11,347 nt of DNA, from assembly GCA_964536985.1 (NCBI GenBank), contig CAZIBG010000027.1, forward strand, positions 1 through 11,347, in the 5' to 3' direction. The DNA is from CAZIBG01 sp964536985 (GTDB lineage Bacteria > Patescibacteriota > Saccharimonadia > Saccharimonadales > AWTP1-31). The notes beneath the pieces are model-generated. The model ran no database searches and was not told the origin of the DNA. It worked only from the letters and a program-made list of their open reading frames with translations. Positions 5,778 to 11,347 of the stretch are shown here, piece by piece. The translations under genes and the position numbers were made by a program. The first letter of the stretch is position 1. Each line of letters opens with the position of its first letter.

Positions 5778-7298
5778 TTAGAACTCATTGAGGACGGTGA
5801 TTCTTGCACCAAGGGAGTTAAGTCGCTCGGCCAGATCTTCGTATCCACGGTTAATGGTGTAGACGTTTCGGAGCATGCTTGTGCCTGGCGCTGCCAGCAT
5901 TCCAATTAAGATGATTACTGCCGGACGGATACCGCTTGGCGCCACAACATCTGCGGCTCGCCACTTGGTTGGACCATTAATAAACACACGGTGCGGATCG
6001 GCAAGCTCAAGGTTGACGCCAATCTTCTTCATCTCGGTAAACATCAGGGCACGATCCTCGTAGACCCAGTCGTGAATCAATGTTCGGCCTTTAGCCACGG
6101 CTGCGATTGGTACAAAATAAGGGAGGTGGTCAATGTTGAGGCCAGGGAAGGGACGTCCGTAAACTTTTTCAACCGGTGCAGAAAGTTGCCCGTTATGTTT
6201 ATGAATAACTAGATCAACTAGATCCGTTTGTCCGTTATCTGCTTTGTACGTCTCGGATTGGGTGTAGGTAACGCCCATCTTTTCTAATTTGAGGAGTTCT
6301 AGCTCCATAAAATCAATAGGTACGCGGCGAATGGTGATTTCTGAGTTGGTTGTCACGGCAGCGGCCACAAAAGTCATGGCTTCTACCGGGTCTTCGCTTG
6401 GACAGAAGGTAATATTCTTTTTAATATTCTTTACACCACGAACACGTAAAGTGCTGGTACCAACACCTTCGATCTTAACGCCCAAGCGCTTAAGGAAGAA
6501 GCATAGGTCTTGAACCATGTAGTTTGCACTGGCCATTTTAATAACGGTTTCTTCTTCAAAGCCAGCAGCAGCCATTAAGATATTCTCGGTTGTAGTGTCG
6601 CCAGATTCGTACAGTACCACGGGTCGTTTAGGTGCAGTATGATTGGCGGTAACATGATAATGACCGGTCTTAGTAAAGACATCGGTACCAAATTCTTCTA
6701 GAGCGTATAAATGAGGCAACACCGTGCGGCGTCCAAGCTCACAGCCACCAGCGTAAGGAATGTTGAACTGTTTCTGAAGATGCATCATCGGACCAATAAA
6801 CATGATCACACTACGAGTACGCTTGGCAGCTTCTTTGTTCATTTTGTCGAAGTTAATAACGGCCGGTGGCTTGATTTCTAAATCATTGCCAACCCAGCGG
6901 ACAGATACACCGATACTCCGGAGAACTTCTATCAAACGGTTAACCTCTTCGATCTTGGGGGCATTCTTGAGCCTCGTGGTTCCTTTGTTGAGTAGGCTTG
7001 CACAGAGCAATGCAACAGTAGCGTTTTTGGAGTTTTTAAGTGTAACTTCTCCGCTGAGCTCGAATCCACCTTCGATCTGTAAGTTTACGGCACCGCCAGA
7101 AATATTGATAAGCGGCTTTTTGAGTACATCGCTAATGCGCGCTAGGGTATCCAGGCTCATGTTCTGACGTCCATGCTCGATGCGGTTTACGGCAGATTGA
7201 CTAGTGTTTAGTTTGCGAGCAAATTCTGCTTGGGTTAAGCCTCGTTCTTGCCTGATTTGATAAATAAGCTGACCGATTTTTTCGTTTGTGCTAAGCAT
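5778..7298 (-). CDS. murA: XRE helix-turn-helix/MurA fusion (UDP-GlcNAc 1-carboxyvinyltransferase)
   Basis: 506 residues. Residues 8-63 are a Cro/CI-type helix-turn-helix (GLTQAEFARKLNTSQSAVNRIEHG). Residues 73-506 are a full-length MurA domain, about 434 residues against 419 in E. coli. MurA transfers enolpyruvate from PEP to UDP-GlcNAc, the first committed step of peptidoglycan synthesis. By eye alignment to E. coli, K91/N92 match K22/N23, R162 matches R91, C186 in GGCELGRR matches the PEP-binding C115 (so fosfomycin sensitivity would be expected), R191 matches R120, D390 in NIDHLP matches the essential D305, and R458 and R484 match R371 and R397. D369 appears replaced by glycine (SGIRPA instead of DLRAS) next to a one-residue insertion. 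No Shine-Dalgarno is present; the -10 box ends 8 bases before the ATG, implying a leaderless mRNA. The enzyme is probably active and may also bind DNA. A divergent paralog used mainly as a regulator cannot be excluded. Confidence 0.92.
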   Translation of the reverse strand: MLSTNEKIGQLIYQIRQERGLTQAEFARKLNTSQSAVNRIEHGRQNMSLDTLARISDVLKKPLINISGGAVNLQIEGGFELSGEVTLKNSKNATVALLCASLLNKGTTRLKNAPKIEEVNRLIEVLRSIGVSVRWVGNDLEIKPPAVINFDKMNKEAAKRTRSVIMFIGPMMHLQKQFNIPYAGGCELGRRTVLPHLYALEEFGTDVFTKTGHYHVTANHTAPKRPVVLYESGDTTTENILMAAAGFEEETVIKMASANYMVQDLCFFLKRLGVKIEGVGTSTLRVRGVKNIKKNITFCPSEDPVEAMTFVAAAVTTNSEITIRRVPIDFMELELLKLEKMGVTYTQSETYKADNGQTDLVDLVIHKHNGQLSAPVEKVYGRPFPGLNIDHLPYFVPIAAVAKGRTLIHDWVYEDRALMFTEMKKIGVNLELADPHRVFINGPTKWRAADVVAPSGIRPAVIILIGMLAAPGTSMLRNVYTINRGYEDLAERLNSLGARITVLNEF

Positions 7299-7306
7299 AG
7301 GACTTC

Positions 7307-7335
7307 AATATATACCTCGGAAGGTATTATTTCAA
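7307..7335 (-). promoter_or_regulatory. Leaderless promoter of xre-murA
   Basis: On the minus strand, TTGAAA (7330-7335) and TATATT (7307-7312) are separated by exactly 17 bases; each matches five of six consensus positions. The predicted start of transcription falls 0-3 bases before the ATG at 7296-7298. This explains the absence of a ribosome site and supports the annotated start. Confidence 0.7.
7312..7327. promoter_or_regulatory. Candidate operator palindrome in the xre-murA promoter
   Basis: A perfect inverted repeat, ATACCT-CGGA-AGGTAT, fills the -35/-10 spacer of the xre-murA promoter and touches the -10 box. Short palindromes in this position are typical operators of XRE-family repressors, and the gene it controls encodes an XRE domain. 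A second perfect palindrome, TCAATATTGA (7332-7341), overlaps the -35 box. Binding by the fusion protein is inference. Confidence 0.5.
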
Positions 7336-7350
7336 TATTGATAATCATTA

Positions 7351-7366
7351 GCACTTGTGATAGTGC
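7351..7366. promoter_or_regulatory. Second inverted repeat in the divergent intergenic region
   Basis: GCACT-TGTGAT-AGTGC is a perfect 5-bp inverted repeat with a 6-base spacer. It lies between the two outward-facing promoters of xre-murA and the 284-residue gene. It could be an operator for a dimeric regulator acting on either promoter. Its arms differ from those of the palindrome in the murA promoter. Confidence 0.3.
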
Positions 7367-7393
7367 AGAATTGGTTAATTTAGGCAATTATTG

Positions 7394-7402
7394 TGTTATA
7401 AT
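7394..7402 (+). promoter_or_regulatory. Extended -10 promoter, leaderless, of the 284-residue gene
   Basis: A perfect TATAAT at 7397-7402 is preceded by TG at 7394-7395, giving an extended -10. No good -35 box is visible at the right distance, which extended -10 promoters can tolerate. The ATG at 7412 lies 9 bases after the -10, so transcription should begin within about three bases of it. Confidence 0.65.
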
Positions 7403-7411
7403 TTTTCGCTA

Positions 7412-8266
7412 ATGATCAAAACAGGTAACCCCTCTCGATTTAGAGAGCTTTTAGAGACAGTCCCCATCGCACCCACCTATGATGACGGGGAGCGCATTCA
7501 CGATCAAATCGCAACAGATAGCCTGGCCGATATTAAGCGGCTCGACTTTTATGGAGTGAGCCTGATTTTGGAAGGGCTTTTTGGAACATTGCCCTATAAA
7601 CGCAATCCTGGTTCCGACAGATGCCATAGGCAGCTGGCTAATATTGCCAAGACGGTTGAGCCTTTGCCAAACGAGCGGCTAGTGACTACCGGTAAGAGGG
7701 TTGCTCAAAAATTAGCAGAACCAGGTGTGCGTAAGGGCGTCCTCCATACGGATCCACGTTTGATATTCCTAACTAATGTTCTTAAGCGAGCTACGCTTAG
7801 TACTGAGGATATGGGGTATCATCTTGCCGATGCTGCAGTCGATGATAACCAAGGATATGGTGTTGATCATGTTGCTCGAGTAAGGATACTGCAAGACGGG
7901 CTATTTGGTGGAGCTGCGTATGCAATTGATGAACTATCCAGATCTGCAAAAGGAGAATTATTCAGGCTACGATATCCCAAGTTACGCGAAGGCATAGAGA
8001 CGCCACAGTTTAAGAAGGCCGTCGCCGTAGCTGCAAGCTTATCCCTTGATGAGGTTCATCGTGCCGCCTGGAACGGCTTTGTACTAAAAGATGGCATCGT
8101 TAGTCGTTTGCCAGGAGAGCTGGAGCCTCCGACAACTATGCCAGAGCACCGTCGAGAATACTCCGAAATTGGCGTGGGTTGCCCGGCGCGTGGTATTCAA
8201 GATCTAATGAGCTGGTCACCGGCCATGCTTTTGACGGCATGTGCGGCCGTAGTTGATACACACTAA
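7412..8266 (+). CDS. Unknown 284-residue protein divergent from xre-murA
   Basis: I do not recognise this protein. It has no signal peptide or clear membrane helix and looks like a soluble, mostly helical protein. Two stretches resemble each other: ILEGLFGTLPY near residue 52 and ILQDGLFGGAAY near 159. Each is followed further on by a TLSTED/SLSLDE-type segment (about 128 and 210), hinting at an ancient internal duplication. The C-terminal part has VGCPARGIQDLMSWSPAMLL (255-274) with a CPA motif whose role is unknown. The ATG at 7412 was chosen over an in-frame TTG at 7391 because the TTG lies upstream of the TATAAT box. It shares a palindrome-rich control region with xre-murA, so co-regulation is possible. 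glyA begins 39 bases downstream on the same strand. Confidence 0.75.
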   Translation: MIKTGNPSRFRELLETVPIAPTYDDGERIHDQIATDSLADIKRLDFYGVSLILEGLFGTLPYKRNPGSDRCHRQLANIAKTVEPLPNERLVTTGKRVAQKLAEPGVRKGVLHTDPRLIFLTNVLKRATLSTEDMGYHLADAAVDDNQGYGVDHVARVRILQDGLFGGAAYAIDELSRSAKGELFRLRYPKLREGIETPQFKKAVAVAASLSLDEVHRAAWNGFVLKDGIVSRLPGELEPPTTMPEHRREYSEIGVGCPARGIQDLMSWSPAMLLTACAAVVDTH

Positions 8267-8268
8267 GC

Positions 8269-8298
8269 TGTACAGCGTTTGCCTTGACCTGGTACCAT
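8269..8298 (+). promoter_or_regulatory. Possible glyA promoter
   Basis: TGTACA (8269-8274), an 18-base spacer and TACCAT (8293-8298) precede the glyA ATG by 7 bases. Each box matches four of six consensus positions. No real ribosome site is present before the ATG, so a leaderless start fits the pattern of neighbouring genes. Read-through from the upstream gene is also possible. Confidence 0.3.
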
Positions 8299-8305
8299 AG
8301 AGTCA

Positions 8306-9586
8306 ATGAATGACTCACAAATTGCTGAACTTATTGCCGCCGAAGAACAACGCCAGCGAGAGGGTCTAGAACTAATCCCTAGCGAGAATTATGTCAGCCG
8401 TGACGTTCTAACGGCACTTGGAAGCGTTTACACCAACAAATACTCCGAAGGTTACCCTGGAAAGCGCTATTATGGCGGCCAGATAAATACTGACAAAGTA
8501 GAAAATATCGCTATTGATCGAGCCAAAAAGCTATTTGGCGCTGATCACGCTAACGTGCAGCCACACTCTGGTGCTCCCGCTAACATAGCCGTGTATCAGG
8601 CTTGGTTGGAGCCGGGCGACACTGTTATGGCGATGCAACTGGACCATGGTGGACACCTAACCCACGGCCATCCGGTTACTTCGAGCGCCAAGCTATATAA
8701 CTTTGTACGCTATGGCATTAAAGACTTCGAAACAGGAGAGATCGATTATGACTTGATGCGCACGACGGCGCTCAAGGAAAAGCCAAAAATAATCCTTGCT
8801 GGCTTTAGTGGCTACACCAGGAGTCTTGATTACCAAAAGATTGCCGACATTGCTAACGAATGTGGAGCAATGTTGATGGCCGATATGGCGCATATCGCTG
8901 GCTTGATTGCCGGAGGAGTTTTGCCTAATCCATTTGATTATGGTTTTCATATCATCACCACTACCACACATAAGACGCTTCGCGGCCCACGGGGCGGACT
9001 TATTCTGAGCAAAGGAACAGCCGGAAACCCACTAAAGGCACCCGAAAAAACCATCGAAAATCTCCCCACACTTATCGACCGCGAAATCTTCCCAGGTTTT
9101 CAGGGAGGACCACACATGCACACTATCGCGGCCAAGGCAGTCGCCTTCCGAGAGGCAGCTCAACCTGAGTTTGCAGTTTACGGCCAGCAGATTTTGGACA
9201 ATGCTCAGGCGCTTGCCGACTCTTTGATCGCCAGAGGCTTTAAACTAGTCACCAACGGCACCGACAACCATATGATTATGATCGACATGCCGACTAGCTT
9301 TAAGGGTGTTAACGGACGTGAGGCACAGGACTTGCTGGACGAAGTCGGGCTCAATGCCAACTGTAATGCCATACCAAATGACCCATTACCTGCCTTCCGA
9401 CCAAGTGGGTTGCGAATTGGAACACCTGCCGTCACCACTCGCGGCCTCAAGGAAGAACACATGGACCTTATCGCTGATTGGATGCAACGCACACTAAAGA
9501 ATCGTAAAGACAGCAAAAAACTCGATCTTATCGCCGCCGAAATCCGTGACTTTGCCCTACAGTTCCCACTCCCAAGCGATATCTAA
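8306..9586 (+). CDS. glyA: Serine hydroxymethyltransferase
   Basis: GlyA is a cytosolic PLP enzyme that interconverts serine and glycine while charging tetrahydrofolate with a one-carbon unit. The 426 residues align along the whole family (E. coli, 417). Visible hallmarks are LIPSENYVS (23-31), YPGKRYYGG (50-58), the PLP stacking and binding region including H119, D193 and H196 (ADMAHIAGL), the Schiff-base lysine K223 in TTTTHKTLRGPRGG, FPGFQGGP (262-269) and R370 in SGLRIGTPAVTTRG, the substrate-carboxylate arginine. An insertion of about ten residues lies between the PLP lysine and FPGFQGGP. The usual VNKN before the PND motif reads ANCN, with Cys at 353. The start at 8306 gives a normal N-terminus. 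The stop codon overlaps that of the convergent gene by 4 bases. The enzyme may supply glycine for protein and wall synthesis in an organism expected to make few amino acids. Confidence 0.97.
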   Translation: MNDSQIAELIAAEEQRQREGLELIPSENYVSRDVLTALGSVYTNKYSEGYPGKRYYGGQINTDKVENIAIDRAKKLFGADHANVQPHSGAPANIAVYQAWLEPGDTVMAMQLDHGGHLTHGHPVTSSAKLYNFVRYGIKDFETGEIDYDLMRTTALKEKPKIILAGFSGYTRSLDYQKIADIANECGAMLMADMAHIAGLIAGGVLPNPFDYGFHIITTTTHKTLRGPRGGLILSKGTAGNPLKAPEKTIENLPTLIDREIFPGFQGGPHMHTIAAKAVAFREAAQPEFAVYGQQILDNAQALADSLIARGFKLVTNGTDNHMIMIDMPTSFKGVNGREAQDLLDEVGLNANCNAIPNDPLPAFRPSGLRIGTPAVTTRGLKEEHMDLIADWMQRTLKNRKDSKKLDLIAAEIRDFALQFPLPSDI

Positions 9587-10176
9587 ATTCGCTTACGCCC
9601 GAGTTTCTGAGCCGCCCATACTCCAGCGGTAATTTTTGCTACGTCCAAAAGGGTTTTGCCAAGTGTTGGCGCGAGATCCACTATCTTGCTCAGTCTATTG
9701 GGGCTGACATTCTTGCCGAAAGTTACAAGATCTTCTAGTAGGGCTTCTTTGAAGTAACCCATCACTGCTACATGGTCTATTACCTCGGACTCGTCATCCG
9801 CAGAAAACAATATGTTAAGTTCGTCTGCGGAAGTATCACAATAATCGAAATCAGTTCCTGGTAATATGTTTCTAAAAGCAGTTACACGAGCAGTATCTTC
9901 TTCGATAAAACGATGCGCAATTATTATAGGTGCATCAGGATTGGCATCCTTCTCCAGTAATACTACGCATTCCTCGACAGACAGTAACCAGCTGTCTGCG
10001 GCACGAGTAAGTTTTTTCTCGTAATAAGGGATTGGTCTGTCTCGTAATAATTCGGCCGTAGCGAACATGAGGTCGTGTGCTTCGTCTATAAGGTCCAGGT
10101 GATGCATGAGTAGTTGTTGCTCTTCACCGAGCGCAGCGGCTACATTGGGTGCATTCTCAAAAGAATCGACTGACAT
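9583..10176 (-). CDS. Unknown 197-residue acidic protein
   Basis: I do not recognise this protein. It is mostly helical by appearance, strongly acidic in the first two thirds (QQLLMHHLDLIDEAHDLMF near 20-38; SADELNILFSADDESEVIDH at 116-135), and basic only at the tail (QKLGRKRI). A mildly amphipathic or hydrophobic stretch at about 168-190 could touch the membrane, but there is no signal peptide. Two cysteines (C70, C113) are present. The start is fixed by the promoter: a consensus -35, a TACAAT -10 and then the ATG five bases later, with no Shine-Dalgarno. Its stop codon overlaps that of glyA tail to tail. It lies 40 bases downstream of murB on the same strand but has its own promoter, so a link to wall synthesis is not implied. 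Confidence 0.8.
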   Translation of the reverse strand: MSVDSFENAPNVAAALGEEQQLLMHHLDLIDEAHDLMFATAELLRDRPIPYYEKKLTRAADSWLLSVEECVVLLEKDANPDAPIIIAHRFIEEDTARVTAFRNILPGTDFDYCDTSADELNILFSADDESEVIDHVAVMGYFKEALLEDLVTFGKNVSPNRLSKIVDLAPTLGKTLLDVAKITAGVWAAQKLGRKRI

Positions 10177-10181
10177 GTCTT

Positions 10182-10211
10182 ATTGTATGTGCGCTAAACT
10201 TTGGCTGTCAA
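10182..10211 (-). promoter_or_regulatory. Consensus leaderless promoter of the 197-residue gene
   Basis: Minus strand: perfect TTGACA (10206-10211), an 18-base spacer and TACAAT (10182-10187), then 5 bases and the ATG. The predicted first transcribed base coincides with the A of the start codon. The -35 lies just 6 bases after the murB stop codon. Confidence 0.78.
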
Positions 10212-10216
10212 ACTGG

Positions 10217-11257
10217 TTACGGCAAAATCTCTGGTTCTTGTTCTAGCATGATTCCAAACTTGTCTTTGATCTCATTTATGATGCGATTTCTAAAGATCAG
10301 TAGGTCCGCTGTAGACTCGGCCTTTTCGTTCACAAGTACTAATGCCTGAGCGTGCCAGGTTGCCATTCCAGTTTTACGATCGTGGAAACCTTTAAAGCCG
10401 GCTTGTTCAATAAGCCATCCCGCAGGAACCTTAACTCGTTTACGATTGGTCGATCCGACAACTGGCCAACCGGGAATTGAAGGGTACTTATCTTTCAAAT
10501 CATTAAAGCGCGACTCGGAAATGATTGGGTTGGCAAAAAAAGAGCCATTGTTTGCCACCTTTGCAGGATCCGGCAACCTGCTACTTCGGATAGCAATCAC
10601 GATTTCACGGATACTTGCAGGCGTGTATTCGGTGATTCCAATTTGATCGATATAGCGCTGCAATGAGTCGTAGAATGGTGGCTCAGGACTTTTTCTCGCT
10701 AATGCAAAAGTTAGCGAACAAATATAGAACCGTCCTTTGTCTTTATATTTGAACCTACTGGTACGATATCCAAAGTGACATTCTTCGTTTACCAAAGATA
10801 CAAACTGCTGCGTCTTAGTATCGTAGACCTCTACACTTACCAAGGTCTGTGAGACGTCTTGGCCATAAGCTCCAATATTTTGAACGGGCGCTCCCCCTGC
10901 TGTGCCGGGAATTAGCGATAACCCCTCAATACCTTGCAAACCTTTTCTGACGGTCCGCTCAACTGTTTTATCCCAGTTTTCTCCAGCACCCACTTTTACG
11001 TACACCGTGTCACTATCAAGTTCGGAGATCTCGAAACCTGGAATTTTATTGACCATCACCAGGCCCTTAAAGCCTGAATCTTTCCAGATAATGTTACTGC
11101 CGCCGCCAATCATGACCGTCGGGAGCTTTTTTTCTGCAGCCCAATCTAATGCATTTGGGATGTCAGATTTTTCTTTGATGTTTACTAAATAGTCTGCATT
11201 GCCACCAAGTCGCATGGTGGAGTGTTTAGCTAAAGAGACGTCTCGCTGAATTCGCAT
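10217..11257 (-). CDS. murB: UDP-N-acetylenolpyruvoylglucosamine reductase (MurB, type I)
   Basis: MurB is the FAD- and NADPH-dependent cytosolic enzyme that reduces the product of MurA to UDP-MurNAc. The 346 residues match the E. coli-type enzyme along their length (342). Visible are the FAD-binding IGGGSNIIWKD (50-60), VGAGENWD (89-96), LSLIPGTAGGAPVQNIGAYG (113-132), FGYRTSRFK with R165, NNGSFFANP with the proton-donating serine S239, AGWLIEQAGFKG (279-290) and the C-terminal E343 (LEQEPEI). The ATG at 11257 was chosen because a TACAAT box ends 6 bases before it and the resulting N-terminus fits the family. An in-frame ATG at 11311 with AAGG upstream would add 18 residues of no family match, and it overlaps the -35 of the divergent promoter. 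The gene is not in an operon with xre-murA, although the two enzymes act in sequence. Confidence 0.95.
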   Translation of the reverse strand: MRIQRDVSLAKHSTMRLGGNADYLVNIKEKSDIPNALDWAAEKKLPTVMIGGGSNIIWKDSGFKGLVMVNKIPGFEISELDSDTVYVKVGAGENWDKTVERTVRKGLQGIEGLSLIPGTAGGAPVQNIGAYGQDVSQTLVSVEVYDTKTQQFVSLVNEECHFGYRTSRFKYKDKGRFYICSLTFALARKSPEPPFYDSLQRYIDQIGITEYTPASIREIVIAIRSSRLPDPAKVANNGSFFANPIISESRFNDLKDKYPSIPGWPVVGSTNRKRVKVPAGWLIEQAGFKGFHDRKTGMATWHAQALVLVNEKAESTADLLIFRNRIINEIKDKFGIMLEQEPEILP

Positions 11258-11263
11258 ACGCTT

Positions 11264-11269
11264 ATTGTA
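11264..11269 (-). promoter_or_regulatory. -10 box of the leaderless murB promoter
   Basis: TACAAT on the minus strand ends 6 bases before the chosen murB ATG, the same arrangement as at the 197-residue gene. No good -35 box stands 16-18 bases upstream; GTGACA at 11294-11299 is too far. The assignment rests on the -10 and its position. Confidence 0.5.
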
Positions 11270-11303
11270 CCTCACGACTGGACTTGTTGTATTTGTCACC
11301 CGG

Positions 11304-11332
11304 TTGATCATGATTGCCTTACAGAGTAAAAT
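11304..11332 (+). promoter_or_regulatory. Promoter of the gene starting at the window edge
   Basis: TTGATC (11304-11309), a 17-base spacer and TAAAAT (11327-11332) face the plus strand, divergent from murB. An ATG begins 6 bases after the -10, again the leaderless spacing. Its -35 covers the alternative murB start codon at 11309-11311. Confidence 0.55.
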
Positions 11333-11338
11333 GAGGGG

Positions 11339-11347
11339 ATGAGTAAG
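11339..11347 (+). CDS. Start of an unknown gene, cut off by the window
   Basis: Only ATG AGT AAG (Met-Ser-Lys) is visible. It is called a gene start because of the well-spaced promoter just upstream. An ATG at 11331 overlaps the -10 box and is less likely. Nothing can be said about the product. Confidence 0.35.

Noticed and set aside
11258..11311. Longer murB start at 11311
   Set aside because: AAGG upstream makes it possible, but the added 18 residues match nothing in the family and the start overlaps the divergent promoter; the ATG at 11257 has a -10 box at the leaderless distance.

Overview
The window looks like chromosomal DNA from a small-genome Candidate Phyla Radiation bacterium, most likely Candidatus Saccharibacteria (TM7). 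This is inferred, not proven. The reasons are an XRE helix-turn-helix domain fused to MurA, very tight gene packing with touching or overlapping stop codons, many starts with a -10 box 5 to 9 bases before the ATG (leaderless mRNAs) beside a few genes with strong Shine-Dalgarno sites, and a large VWA/CnaB-like surface protein. The standard genetic code fits every gene. I see no IS element, phage gene, CRISPR array, tRNA or rRNA.

Layout. Positions 1-1062 (+) hold the 3' part of dnaJ. It converges, with a 3-base gap, on a two-gene minus-strand operon: an unknown 178-residue protein followed by a GGDEF diguanylate cyclase. That operon has a near-consensus promoter at 2413-2441 and a roughly 137-base leader with three possible stem-loops. 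A clear rho-independent terminator (2472-2501) separates it from a 1047-residue secreted surface protein (2521-5664, minus). Upstream on the same strand lies the 506-residue XRE-MurA fusion (5778-7298). A 113-base divergent region rich in palindromes separates it from an unknown 284-residue gene (7412-8266, +), which is followed by glyA (8306-9586, +). glyA overlaps the stop codon of a convergent unknown 197-residue gene (9583-10176, minus). murB (10217-11257, minus) comes next, and a new plus-strand gene appears to begin at 11339, right at the edge.

How the genes fit together. MurA and MurB are the first two committed steps of peptidoglycan precursor synthesis. The MurA here carries a DNA-binding domain, and its promoter holds a perfect 16-base inverted repeat in the -35/-10 spacer. 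This suggests an enzyme that may control its own transcription, and it is the most interesting candidate system in the window. The surface protein has a signal peptide, a VWA domain with an intact MIDAS, five CnaB/SpaA-like repeats that each carry a Lys/Glu/Asn isopeptide-type triad and one cysteine pair, two DUF11-like repeats, and a C-terminal LGVTG-membrane helix-RRK tail. It reads as a host- or surface-binding adhesin. DnaJ and GlyA are housekeeping genes. The GGDEF operon suggests second-messenger signalling.
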